Shown: piece by piece, positions 22,012-28,830 of the stretch | Position numbering within the stretch: position 1 is the first letter of the stretch | Layout: each line of letters opens with the position of its first letter | Made by a program: the position numbers and the translations under genes | Notes under the pieces: model-generated | What the model was told of the DNA's origin: nothing | What the model saw: only the letters and a program-made list of their open reading frames with translations | Databases searched by the model: none | DNA from: Deltaproteobacteria bacterium | GTDB lineage: Bacteria > Desulfobacterota > DSM-4660 > Desulfatiglandales > HGW-15 | Assembly (NCBI GenBank): GCA_016926135.1 | Contig: JAFGPH010000063.1 | Coordinates: 1-28,830, forward strand | DNA length: 28,830 nt | Reading direction: 5' to 3'

Positions 22012-23151
22012 CTATCCCCAGATTCCTGGGATCGGCCTCCCGCAGTAACGGCATTTGCCCTCTTTGAGGTGCATTTCCCGGATCATGTATCCCGTCCGCA
22101 GAATAACCGTCTTCCTGCACCCGGGACAGACGGTGTTCCAGGCCTCGTGCCCCGGCACATTTCCGATGTAGACATATTCCAAACCCGAAGAGAGGGCTGT
22201 CTTTCTCGCTTTCTCAAGCGTGGATACCGGCGTGGGTGGAAGCTTGGTGAGCCTGTAAAGGGGATAGAAGCGAGAAAGATGAAGGGGGGTTTCCGGTCCG
22301 AGTTCCTTTTTGATCCAGTCGCACATCTCCCTTATGACAGCCGGATCGTCGTTCAGGGTGGGGATGATCAGGTTCGTGATCTCCACGTGGATTCTCGCTC
22401 GCTTCAGGGTCTTCAGGGTCTCAAGGACGGGGCCCAGTTCCCCGCTGCAGAGGTCCTGATAGAAGGAGCTGGTAAAACCTTTCAGGTCGATATTGACTGC
22501 GTCCAGCACCCTGCACAGTTCCCGCAAGGGATCCGGATTGATGAATCCGTTGGAGTGCATCACATGGAGCAGGCCCTCCTTCCTGACAGCAGTACCCACG
22601 TCCAGCATGTACTCGAAAAAGATGGCAGGCTCCACATAGGTGTGGGCCACGGAAGCTGCGCCCATGGCCTTGGCCTTCTTGGCAGCCGCCTCGGGGGGCA
22701 GATCAAAGCTGAAGACGTCCTCGGGGGAGGCCTGGGAGATCTCCCAGTTCTGGCAAAACCGGCAGTGGAAATTGCATCCCGCGGTGGCCAGGGAGAGGGA
22801 TGTCGTGGAGGGGAGGACATGGAAGAGAGGTTTTTTCTCGATGGGATCCAGGTGAATGGCGCAAGGGTTGCCGTAGACGAGGCTGTAGAGCTTTCCGCCC
22901 CTGTTCTCCCTCACCCTGCAGAACCCTCTCTTCCCATTGGGCAAGACACAGCGTTTGGGACACAGTTCACAGCGCACATCACCGTCTTTGAGGGGTGTGA
23001 AGTAAGGCGAGAGCTTTGTCTTGATGAGGCCCTTCTGAGGACCCTGGGCTGTCACGTTTGGGGCAGGATAGAGGAAGGGCCAAAGAGAGAAGGAGCAGAG
23101 GCCTGTGCTGCAGAGCCTCAGGAAATCCCTCCTGGTTTTCCCACTGCTCAC
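22012..23151 (-). CDS. amrS: AmmeMemoRadiSam-system radical SAM enzyme with a twin-arginine leader
   Basis: This 379-residue protein has a twin-arginine leader (KTRRDFLRLCSTG) and a first cysteine cluster C61/C64/C68/C78. The SAM cluster CNFHCRFCQNWEISQ has cysteines at 126, 130 and 133. The barrel contains VAHTYVEPAIFFEYMLDV, SNGFINPDPLRELC and NIDLKGFTSSFYQDLC, and the C-terminus carries a zinc-ribbon (CPGCRKTVI and CRYCGRPI). These are the features of AmrS. Its partners AmmeMemo and the third component are not in the window. The GTG start overlaps the serB stop by four bases (GTGA), so it is coupled to serB. The presence of a Tat leader on a SAM enzyme is unusual. The reaction is unknown. 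Confidence 0.88.
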   Translation of the reverse strand: MSSGKTRRDFLRLCSTGLCSFSLWPFLYPAPNVTAQGPQKGLIKTKLSPYFTPLKDGDVRCELCPKRCVLPNGKRGFCRVRENRGGKLYSLVYGNPCAIHLDPIEKKPLFHVLPSTTSLSLATAGCNFHCRFCQNWEISQASPEDVFSFDLPPEAAAKKAKAMGAASVAHTYVEPAIFFEYMLDVGTAVRKEGLLHVMHSNGFINPDPLRELCRVLDAVNIDLKGFTSSFYQDLCSGELGPVLETLKTLKRARIHVEITNLIIPTLNDDPAVIREMCDWIKKELGPETPLHLSRFYPLYRLTKLPPTPVSTLEKARKTALSSGLEYVYIGNVPGHEAWNTVCPGCRKTVILRTGYMIREMHLKEGKCRYCGRPIPGIWG

Positions 23152-24380
23152 CCTTGGGGCCCTATTTCTTGCGGAGGAGGCTGCTTGCAGGACATGGCTT
23201 CGGCGATATCCTCCTCGGTGATTCCCAGGAGATGATACAGGTGAACGAGGCGGGACTTTCCCAGGGAGACATTGGCCACGCTGTCCAGTCTCCTTTTCGC
23301 ATTGTAGGCGATGCCCAACCCGGCTTGCGCGATCATGAGGGCATCATTTGCACCGTCACCCACGACCACAATCTGATCCAGGGGGATCCCCAGATCACAC
23401 GAGACTTGACTGACCGTGCGGGCCTTGCCTGCAGCATCCACGATCTCGCCGGTCACCCCGCCCGTGAGGGCACCGTTCCGGATCTCCAGTCTGTTGGAAT
23501 AGGCGAAGTCCAGACCCAGCCTCTCCTTCATGTGGTCTGCAAAGAAGTCAAAACCACCGGTCACCAGCCCCAGCCTGTAACCCAGCCACTTGAGTGTGAC
23601 CACAAGCTCCTCCACCCCTTCGGAAAGGGGGATGTCCCTCCGGATTTCGACAAGGTCTTCCACGCTCAGACCCTTGAGCAGGGCCACACGCTGCAGCAGG
23701 GCCTCCTCAAAGTCAAAGTCGCCCCTCATGGCCTTCTCGGTGATTCGGGCCACCTCCCTGTGGACTCCTGCGCGTTGGGCCATTTCGTCAATAACCTCCA
23801 TGTCCACCAGCGTGCTGTCCATGTCAAAAAAGATGAGTCGCTTGTTTTTCCGGTACGCTTCCATCTTCTGGATCGCCAGGTCCACGCCCAGTTCCCTGCT
23901 TTTGCGCATGATCCTTTGTTTGAATCGGCTTACTCCGGCCGCGCTGCGCGCGTTGATCACCATTTCGATGGAGCGTGCACCATGATGGGTGAGGCTGGAT
24001 ATGGTCTCAATATTGACGTTCTCTTCGGAAAGGATCTGGGAAAGTTCGGCCAGGGCCTGGGTCCCGCCGAAATGGGTCAGCACGTAGAGGCTGCGCTGAT
24101 TCACCGAACGGACCTCACCCTCGGAAAAGAGCCGGAAGTTGAGGGTCAGGTGGAGCTGGTTTGCTTCGAAGAGCAGGTCTTTGATCACGCTGTCCTTGGA
24201 TTCACTGGACTCGCTCAAATCGAGGAGAAAGTAAAGCCCCAGGAGATTCTGGAGCGAGGCCTGTTCGATGTCCACGACCTCGGCTTTGTGTTTCATCAAG
24301 ACCCGGGTGAATCTGGCTGTGATTCCTGGCCGGTCGGCTCCTGACACGGTGACCATGAGCAGGTTCTTTTCTTCCAGCAT
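23148..24380 (-). CDS. serB: Phosphoserine phosphatase with two ACT domains
   Basis: This 410-residue enzyme makes serine from phosphoserine. The N-terminus has two ACT-like domains (about 5-85, LLMVTVSGADRPGITARFTRVL, and 97-172). A HAD phosphatase domain follows: motif I FFDMDSTLVD with D186 and D188, motif II VTGGFDFF, and motif IV GDGANDAL. Long ACT-containing SerB proteins are common in Desulfobacterota. The ACT domains suggest control by serine or another amino acid. The start is ATG at 24380, and a divergent promoter lies just upstream. The stop overlaps the start of the radical SAM gene. Confidence 0.95.
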   Translation of the reverse strand: MLEEKNLLMVTVSGADRPGITARFTRVLMKHKAEVVDIEQASLQNLLGLYFLLDLSESSESKDSVIKDLLFEANQLHLTLNFRLFSEGEVRSVNQRSLYVLTHFGGTQALAELSQILSEENVNIETISSLTHHGARSIEMVINARSAAGVSRFKQRIMRKSRELGVDLAIQKMEAYRKNKRLIFFDMDSTLVDMEVIDEMAQRAGVHREVARITEKAMRGDFDFEEALLQRVALLKGLSVEDLVEIRRDIPLSEGVEELVVTLKWLGYRLGLVTGGFDFFADHMKERLGLDFAYSNRLEIRNGALTGGVTGEIVDAAGKARTVSQVSCDLGIPLDQIVVVGDGANDALMIAQAGLGIAYNAKRRLDSVANVSLGKSRLVHLYHLLGITEEDIAEAMSCKQPPPQEIGPQG

Positions 24381-24425
24381 GGAGGCTCCCTGAATGTTCT
24401 ATTTGCAGGTTCGTTTACCGGGTTC

Positions 24426-24455
24426 ATCATAAAGAACGGCAACGGGGGGTGTCAA
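24426..24455 (-). promoter_or_regulatory. Sigma-70-type promoter of serB
   Basis: On the bottom strand TTGACA (24455-24450) is followed after 18 bases by TATGAT (24431-24426). Its -35 element is part of the left arm of an inverted repeat shared with the divergent promoter. Confidence 0.6.
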
Positions 24456-24486
24456 CAGGAGTTCTGCAACAGCCCCTTGACACCCC
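24446..24486. repeat. Inverted repeat between two divergent promoters
   Basis: GGGGTGTCAA (24446-24455) and TTGACACCCC (24477-24486) form ten-base arms 21 bases apart. Each arm includes the -35 box of one of two divergent promoters, so a bound factor could control both. Confidence 0.6.
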
Positions 24487-24505
24487 GGTTCTCGTCTTCT
24501 ATATT
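24477..24505 (+). promoter_or_regulatory. Sigma-70-type promoter of the DUF3047 gene
   Basis: TTGACA (24477-24482) is followed after exactly 17 bases by TATATT (24500-24505). This is one of the best sigma-70 matches in the window. Confidence 0.75.
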
Positions 24506-24542
24506 CCCCGCACCAAACCGTAGGTTCCAGAAGAGGTGATGG

Positions 24543-25208
24543 ATGCGTTTCTTGGGATTCATGGTGTTGTTCGGCGCGGTGCTCGTCGGGATGTTTCTCC
24601 CTTTTTCCCAGGTACTGGGTACGGATCGGGTGGTGGTCGCCGATTTCTCCACAGGCGTGGATGGGGACGGCGTGCCCAGGGGATGGAATCTCCACGAAAG
24701 ATCAGGCAGGGCGAGTCTATCGGTCGTCAAGGATGGAGACATGCATGCCGTCCAGCTCAGGAGCTCAGATACGTCGTTCGCCATTCAGCGGGCCGTGGAT
24801 GTGGACCCCCGTCTCTATCCGCTCCTTTCCTGGAGATGGAAAGTGACGAAGCTGCCCCTGGGCGGAGACTTCAGGGTGTCCAGGGCGGACGATCAGGCGG
24901 CCCAGCTCTTCCTCGCTTTTTCCAACAGGAATGCCATTCTCTATCTGTGGGACACAACGGCCCCGGAGGGTTCCACAGGTGACGCCTGGGCTCCTCCCTT
25001 CATGACGATAAAGGCCATGGTACTACGATCCGGGCACAGGGATTCCGGGAAGTGGGTCCTGGAAAGGCGAAATGTGATCGAGGACTACCGGAGCCTTTAC
25101 GGCGAAGAACCACCCCTGGTTGCCGGGGTCCGAATCCAGATCAACTCCCAGCACACCGACAGCTCAGGGGAGAGTTACTTCGCCGACGTGGTGTTTGCGA
25201 GACATTGA
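24543..25208 (+). CDS. DUF3047 exported protein
   Basis: This 221-residue protein has an N-terminal signal peptide (MRFLGFMVLFGAVLVGMFL, about 1-26). A single DUF3047 domain follows. Its marks are YPLLSWRWKVTKLPLGGD, RADDQAAQLFLAFSNRN, YLWDTTAPEGS and VRIQINSQHTDSSGESYFADVVF. DUF3047 resembles the carbohydrate-binding beta sandwich, but the ligand is unknown. It most likely resides in the periplasm or outer membrane. It has a strong promoter divergent from serB. A short GC-rich hairpin (CCGCCC-TTT-GGGCGG, 25267-25281) lies between it and pspF. Confidence 0.88.
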   Translation: MRFLGFMVLFGAVLVGMFLPFSQVLGTDRVVVADFSTGVDGDGVPRGWNLHERSGRASLSVVKDGDMHAVQLRSSDTSFAIQRAVDVDPRLYPLLSWRWKVTKLPLGGDFRVSRADDQAAQLFLAFSNRNAILYLWDTTAPEGSTGDAWAPPFMTIKAMVLRSGHRDSGKWVLERRNVIEDYRSLYGEEPPLVAGVRIQINSQHTDSSGESYFADVVFARH

Positions 25209-25292
25209 GGGGAGCCCAGGGCCACTCTTCCATAAATTGTTGCGGCCTGGACGACCACCCCCCGACCGCCCCTTTGGGCGGCGGTTGGTGTG

Positions 25293-26396
25293 TCAGTGCC
25301 CCAACTCATCTTTTACGGTTGCCGGTGGTCGCCCCTCCGGGAGGATTTCCTCCATGCGCTTCCTGTATTTCCGATACAGTCCCCTGAACTGGTGATAGGT
25401 AAGGCCCAGGTCCTCGGCAGCCTTTTGCTGGTTGTATTTTGCTGAGCCGAGGGCCCTCTTCAGGAGGGAAATCTTCAGCCCCTCTACCGCCTTCTCAAAA
25501 GGCTTTCCGGGGAGATCCATCCCTGGGGCAGCGGTGTCGACGGCCCTTGCAGACGTTGCCTTGCCGGGCTGGAGATCTTTCCCCTGGAGAGCCTGAAAGG
25601 GATCAAAGTCGATCTCCCTGATAAGGGCCTTTTTGGAACGGTAAACTGCCCGCTCCACGACATTCTTCAGCTCACGGATGTTTCCAGGCCAAAGATAGGC
25701 CTCCAGGGCGGCCATGGCCTCCTCGCTGAACGCGGGCACCTCTTCCCGCCCAAGTTCCATGGCCATGCGGCTTGCAAAGTGGTGGCCAAGGAGCAGGACA
25801 TCCCCTCTCCTGTCCCTCAGGGGTGGCAAGAAGAGCACCTCAAAGGAGAGACGGTCCAGCAGATCCTGCTTGAACTGCCCTTTGGCGGCCATCCCCTGCA
25901 GATCCGCGTTAGTGGCTGCAATGATACGCACATCGACCTCCACGGCCTCGCTGCTTCCGACACGCTCGAAAGACCCGTATTCCACGACCCTCAGGATTTT
26001 CTCCTGAACCTGCAGGGGTATGTTCCCGATCTCGTCCAGGAAAAGTGTGCCTCCGTCTGCTGCCTCGAATCTCCCTTTCCTTCTTTTTTCGGCACCCGTA
26101 AAGGCCCCCTTTTCGTACCCGAAAAGCTCGGATTCGATGAGTGTGGGGGAGAGGGCGGCGCAATTGAGGGCGACAAGCGGCTCCTCCCAGCGCCTGGAGA
26201 GATAGTGGAGCCTCGTTGCCGCCAGCTCCTTGCCGGTTCCTCTCTCTCCGATCAGTATCACCGGTCTTTCAACGGGGGCGACGCGAGAGATCTGCTCCTG
26301 GAAGGTGAGGAACAATTCGGACTGACCAAGGGCCTCTCTTGTCGAGGCGGCCTCAGCAGTGACACGTCGCAGTGAGAATGAACGGGGACCCTTCAT
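25293..26396 (-). CDS. pspF: PspF, sigma-54-dependent activator of the phage-shock operon
   Basis: This 367-residue protein lacks a receiver domain, like PspF. The AAA+ domain starts near residue 23. It has Walker A IGERGTGKE (49-57), a match to the PspF signature VILIGERGTGKELAATRLHYLSRRW, the sigma-54 contact loop GAFTGA (97-102) and Walker B GTLFLDEIG. The C-terminal helix-turn-helix reads QQKAAEDLGLTYHQFRGLYRKY. The linker before it is longer than in E. coli. The frame is open upstream through the pspA gene, but that extension is antisense to pspA. The ATG at 26396 is the best start, without a good Shine-Dalgarno. It is divergent from pspA, as in many bacteria; PspA would inhibit it. Confidence 0.93.
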   Translation of the reverse strand: MKGPRSFSLRRVTAEAASTREALGQSELFLTFQEQISRVAPVERPVILIGERGTGKELAATRLHYLSRRWEEPLVALNCAALSPTLIESELFGYEKGAFTGAEKRRKGRFEAADGGTLFLDEIGNIPLQVQEKILRVVEYGSFERVGSSEAVEVDVRIIAATNADLQGMAAKGQFKQDLLDRLSFEVLFLPPLRDRRGDVLLLGHHFASRMAMELGREEVPAFSEEAMAALEAYLWPGNIRELKNVVERAVYRSKKALIREIDFDPFQALQGKDLQPGKATSARAVDTAAPGMDLPGKPFEKAVEGLKISLLKRALGSAKYNQQKAAEDLGLTYHQFRGLYRKYRKRMEEILPEGRPPATVKDELGH

Positions 26397-26425
26397 GGCG
26401 AAAAATACACTAATATGGCATAATG

Positions 26426-26440
26426 GGCTTAATAATAGCC
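26426..26440. promoter_or_regulatory. Palindrome near the pspF start, candidate PspF binding site
   Basis: GGCT-TAATAAT-AGCC is centred about 85 bp upstream of the -24 element of the pspA promoter and just at the start of the pspF transcript. This position suits PspF sites that also give negative control of pspF. Confidence 0.45.
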
Positions 26441-26441
26441 A

Positions 26442-26470
26442 AAAATACCACAAGACGAATGGTTTGTCAA
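26442..26470 (-). promoter_or_regulatory. Sigma-70-type promoter of pspF
   Basis: On the bottom strand TTGACA (26470-26465) is followed after 17 bases by TATTTT (26447-26442). It gives a leader of about 40 bases. Confidence 0.6.
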
Positions 26471-26514
26471 TGGCTAAACATCTGAATTCCTGCGACATGT
26501 TTTTTGTCTGCCAC

Positions 26515-26531
26515 CTGGCATGGTTTGTGCT
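26515..26531 (+). promoter_or_regulatory. Sigma-54 promoter of pspABC
   Basis: CTGGCATGGTTTGTGCT has GG and GC ten bases apart and matches the sigma-54 consensus except T for C after TGGCA and G for T in the -12 box. Transcription would start near 26542. The pspA start codon follows at 26568. Confidence 0.82.
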
Positions 26532-26567
26532 TTGCCAGGATGTCAAGTTCAGAGAGGAGGGGATACC

Positions 26568-27242
26568 ATGGGGATTTTTACGAGGTTTCGTGATATCATT
26601 AGTTCCAATATCAATGCTATGCTCGATAAGGCGGAGGATCCGGAGAAGCTGATCAGGCTCATGATCCGGGAAATGGAAGACACTCTTGTGGAGATCAAGG
26701 CCTCCTGCGCAGGTCTCATGGCGGCAGGGAAAAAGGTGCGCCGCCAGATGGAGGGGGCCGAGGGCAAGAGGCAGTTCTGGGACGAAAAGGCTGGTCTCGC
26801 AGTGAGCAAGGGACGGGACGACCTCGCCAGGGAGGCCCTCATGGAAAGACGCAGGTACGAAGAGAGGTCCCAGGCGCTGGAAAAGGAGCTTTCCGATTAT
26901 GAGGCCCTGATCGGGCAGTACCAGGAAGACATCCGCCAGCTTGAAGACAAGCTCTCGTCTGCCAGGGAAAAGGAGAGGGTTCTGATTCAGCGGCACCTGC
27001 ACGCAACGAAAAAAAGGCGTGCCCAGGAGGAGATCCGCCGTGTAGACAGCGCCGAGGCCGTGGCCAAATTTGAAGAAATGGAGAACCGCATCGAAAGGAT
27101 GGAGGCCGAGGCCGATCTTGTCAATTTCGCGCGGAAACCCATTCTCGAAGCGGAGTTCGAGAAGCTCCAGGTGGATGAGGAAATCGAAAGGGATCTCCAA
27201 ACCCTCAAGGCCAGGCTGGAAAACAAAGAGGTCGAGGTCTAG
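26568..27242 (+). CDS. pspA: PspA, membrane-stress coiled-coil protein
   Basis: This 224-residue peripheral membrane protein has the PspA/IM30 pattern. An amphipathic N-terminal helix (MGIFTRFRDIISSNINAML) is followed by DKAEDPEKLIRLMIREMEDTLVEIK. A long coiled coil follows to about 150, with SAEAVAKFEEMENRIERMEAEADL as the second region. Length equals that of E. coli PspA (222). PspA binds damaged inner membrane and restrains PspF. The frame is open to 26520, but the ATG at 26568 has GAGGAGG seven bases ahead and is the family's start. It is first in pspABC, with pspB six bases after its stop. Confidence 0.96.
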   Translation: MGIFTRFRDIISSNINAMLDKAEDPEKLIRLMIREMEDTLVEIKASCAGLMAAGKKVRRQMEGAEGKRQFWDEKAGLAVSKGRDDLAREALMERRRYEERSQALEKELSDYEALIGQYQEDIRQLEDKLSSAREKERVLIQRHLHATKKRRAQEEIRRVDSAEAVAKFEEMENRIERMEAEADLVNFARKPILEAEFEKLQVDEEIERDLQTLKARLENKEVEV

Positions 27243-27248
27243 AGAGCG

Positions 27249-27497
27249 ATGCATGGGATCTTTGTCGTGGCGATCGTTTTCGGCGGTCTGGTGCTCGGCC
27301 TTGCCATCATCGGGAGCACCATTTTGATGGCCATCAAGATCGTGAAGGGGGATGCCTCCCGGAAGGGCCAGAGGCTCCAGGCGGATGAGGCCAGGGTGGT
27401 CCAGGAGATCTACCAGGGACTGTCGCGAATGGAGAAGCGGGTGGAAGCCCTGGAGACCATCATCCTGGACCGATCGGGAAAGGACGAGACATCATGA
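27249..27497 (+). CDS. pspB: PspB, phage-shock membrane protein
   Basis: This 82-residue protein has one N-terminal membrane helix (VVAIVFGGLVLGLAIIGSTILM) and a cytoplasmic coiled coil (ADEARVVQEIYQGLSRMEKRVEALETIILD). This is the PspB pattern, slightly longer than E. coli PspB (74). It probably passes stress signals with PspC to PspA. It overlaps pspC by four bases (ATGA). Confidence 0.85.
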   Translation: MHGIFVVAIVFGGLVLGLAIIGSTILMAIKIVKGDASRKGQRLQADEARVVQEIYQGLSRMEKRVEALETIILDRSGKDETS

Positions 27498-27877
27498 AGA
27501 GAATGGAAGGAATATTGCAAGGCGGTCTCCATCGTTCAAGGGATGGTGTCATCCTTGGGGTGTGCAGGGGTATCGCAAATTACTTTGACTTCTCCGTGTT
27601 CTGGACCCGTGCCATAGCGGTCATCCTCCTAATCCTGACAGGATTTTGGCCGACCCTGGGGCTATACTTCCTCGCGGCCCTCCTGATGAAGCCTGCGCCG
27701 GTTCTGCCCCTCCAAGACGATGAGGAGAGGGACTTCTATAACAGTTACCTCCATTCACGAAGGGGCGCCGTGGACAGGCTGAGAAGGAGATTTGAGAACC
27801 TGGAGCGCCGGATCCAGCGAATGGAACACACCGTGACCTCCAGGGAGTTCGAGTGGGAACGAAGAATGAATCCGTAA
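27494..27877 (+). CDS. pspC: PspC-domain membrane protein
   Basis: This 127-residue protein has the PspC domain (HRSRDGVILGVCRGIANYFDFSVFWTRAIAVILLILTGFWPTLGLYFLAALLM), containing one or two membrane helices. A basic coiled-coil tail follows (RRRFENLERRIQRMEHTV). It acts with PspB as membrane sensor of envelope damage. The start overlaps the pspB stop by four bases. It is the last gene of pspABC; no pspD-like gene follows. Confidence 0.92.
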   Translation: MKRMEGILQGGLHRSRDGVILGVCRGIANYFDFSVFWTRAIAVILLILTGFWPTLGLYFLAALLMKPAPVLPLQDDEERDFYNSYLHSRRGAVDRLRRRFENLERRIQRMEHTVTSREFEWERRMNP

Positions 27878-28059
27878 CCTGGACTCCTTTATCCCTTCGC
27901 GCTTGACTCCTTCCTTGCGTCTCGATACCCTAAAACCCGAAATAGGATGACAATCCGGTCCCTCCTGAAGACCGGGGCAGCTTTTTTCTGATCGAAAAAC
28001 ATCGCATCGCGGACAAGGTTGGGATCCTCCCACCGCACTCCCTCGAAGGGGCAAGGGAG

Positions 28060-28530
28060 ATGTTATCGCCGGAGACCGTTACCATCCTGAAGGCGCTCGA
28101 AAAGCTGGAGACAGGACTTTCCAGGATTTACAACCATCTGGCTGAAAAGGGGCACTTCTCCGGACCGGCGAAGAAATTCTGGTCCACCATCAGGGATGAA
28201 GAGATCCTGCATGCAAAGGCATTCAGGGAAATTCTGGAAAAAGGGCAAGCCGAGCAGACCTTTGATCTGGCCATTCAGTTTGATATGGGCACCCTTCACG
28301 ATTTCGTGGAAAAGGTGAAGGCCCTGCTGGACAGGGTGAAGAAGGAGGACGTCACAGAGTCTGAGGCATACTCCCTCGCGGCACTGATCGAGGCGGAACT
28401 CAATGAGGCAAGTTTCATGGAGGGGATCAAGACGACGGATCCCATGGTGAACCAAAAGATCAAGAGGATCGCCAACGACACCAAGAGACACCGGGTGATC
28501 CTGGTGAATTACTCACGGGGGATCAAATAG
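28060..28530 (+). CDS. Ferritin-like / rubrerythrin-domain protein
   Basis: This 156-residue protein has an all-helical ferritin-like fold. Candidate metal ligands lie in ALEKLETGLSRIYNHLAE, IRDEEILHAKAFREIL, AALIEAELNEASFMEGIK and ANDTKRHRVILVNYSRG. The helices carry an EExxH pair, but the glutamate pattern is less complete than at the 17978 ferritin-like gene, so a full di-iron site is not certain. An AAGGGAG sequence lies before the ATG. It is 182 bp after pspC with no evident terminator, so it could be read through from the psp operon. A role in iron or oxidative stress is inferred. Confidence 0.8.
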   Translation: MLSPETVTILKALEKLETGLSRIYNHLAEKGHFSGPAKKFWSTIRDEEILHAKAFREILEKGQAEQTFDLAIQFDMGTLHDFVEKVKALLDRVKKEDVTESEAYSLAALIEAELNEASFMEGIKTTDPMVNQKIKRIANDTKRHRVILVNYSRGIK

Positions 28531-28576
28531 GCCCCTGAGTGCTCCGGCGAGAGGGTGCCTGGATCTCTCCCGTCCC

Positions 28577-28830
28577 TCAGGCAGCGCAGGAAATTCCCGC
28601 CCGGCGCTTGGGTCTTCCCACCTTCTGTCTTTTCAGGAATTTCAGAACGGCACGGACGTATTCCTCCGGTTCCTGTTCATAGGTGTTGTGCCCGCAGCGC
28701 GGGAGTACCATGAGTTCACCCTGAGGGAGGTGGCGGTAGAAGGCTACGGCCTGCTCTACGGAAAAGAGGAAACTCCTGTCAGGGTAAAGAACAAGGGTGG
28801 GGCATTGCACGAAGGGCAGAAGGGGACGTA
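28577..28830 (-). CDS. Alpha/beta hydrolase, C-terminal part (cut by the window edge)
   Basis: The frame runs off the right edge, so only about 85 residues are present. CPTLVLYPDRSFLFSVEQAVAFYRHLPQGELMVLPRCGHNTYEQEPEEYVRAVLKFL is the classic end of an alpha/beta hydrolase. The acid of the catalytic triad would be the aspartate in YPDRSF, and the histidine the one in GCGH-like RCGHNTYE. The nucleophile lies outside the window. Substrate is unknown. The GTG at 28810 is internal, not the true start. Confidence 0.85.
   Translation of the reverse strand, partial: RPLLPFVQCPTLVLYPDRSFLFSVEQAVAFYRHLPQGELMVLPRCGHNTYEQEPEEYVRAVLKFLKRQKVGRPKRRAGISCAA

Noticed and set aside
22069..24344. Two long top-strand frames opposite amrS and serB
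   Set aside because: Both lie opposite genes with complete catalytic motifs and show no family features.
25293..27254. 653-residue frame that would extend PspF far upstream
   Set aside because: The extra N-terminal part is antisense to pspA and covers the pspA promoter; PspF homology begins only after 26396.
1..28830. tRNA, rRNA, CRISPR array, insertion sequence or prophage
   Set aside because: None seen on reading: no regularly spaced repeat series, no transposase or integrase frame, and no cloverleaf-like sequence recognised. A tRNA or Rfam scan was not possible.

Overview
The window looks like a chromosomal piece of an anaerobic, GC-rich Desulfobacterota (former Deltaproteobacteria) bacterium. 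This is inferred from gene content: several sigma-54 activators, an octaheme HAO-type cytochrome with a small NapC-like anchor, FeoAB under a DtxR-type repressor, AmmeMemoRadiSam-type radical SAM enzymes, and a small protein family I associate from memory with sulfate reducers. No tRNA, rRNA, IS element, prophage or CRISPR array was seen.

Layout. 1-3.3 kb: trmB, then a toxin-antitoxin patch (DUF433/DUF5615 pair, mntA next to a deletion scar that joins a restriction-gene fragment to a hepT fragment, and a VapBC-type pair). 3.3-6.4 kb: yjbQ and a tightly overlapped dtxR-feoA-feoB operon with a palindromic operator. 6.6-10.6 kb: a large unknown gene divergent from rnc-(Elp3-like radical SAM)-era, closed by a strong symmetric terminator. 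10.55-13.8 kb: an NtrC-type two-component system and, beside it, a gene-free stretch with a full sigma-54 regulatory array. 13.9-17.8 kb: an unusual radical SAM protein, a flippase-like membrane protein, two small unknown genes and an Smr gene. 17.9-20.4 kb: a ferritin-like protein, a two-heme NapC-like protein and an octaheme HAO-type cytochrome. 20.6-24.4 kb: a LarA-like remnant, two radical SAM proteins with twin-arginine leaders, and serB. 24.5-28.8 kb: a DUF3047 protein, a complete pspF/pspABC stress module, a ferritin-like protein and the end of an alpha/beta hydrolase gene.

Main discovery candidate. Between era and the response-regulator gene there is no protein gene. Reading leftward, the sequence holds three copies of a 16-bp palindrome (pattern GTTnAAATATTTnAAC, one copy less exact) spaced 79 and 78 bp, a perfect match to the IHF consensus, a near-consensus sigma-54 promoter (TTGGCAAGGATATTGCT), and about 72 bp ending in an intrinsic terminator. 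That 72 bp has no start codon but carries an unpaired CUUUCCUCCU segment able to pair with Shine-Dalgarno sequences. This is the architecture of sigma-54-dependent small RNAs such as Qrr and GlmY. The neighbouring NtrC-family regulator is the obvious candidate activator. The sRNA and its link to that regulator are inferred, not shown.

Other threads: two independent sigma-54 circuits (sRNA and psp), iron uptake under a DtxR-type repressor, nitrogen-compound or multiheme electron transfer, and decayed genes in at least two places.
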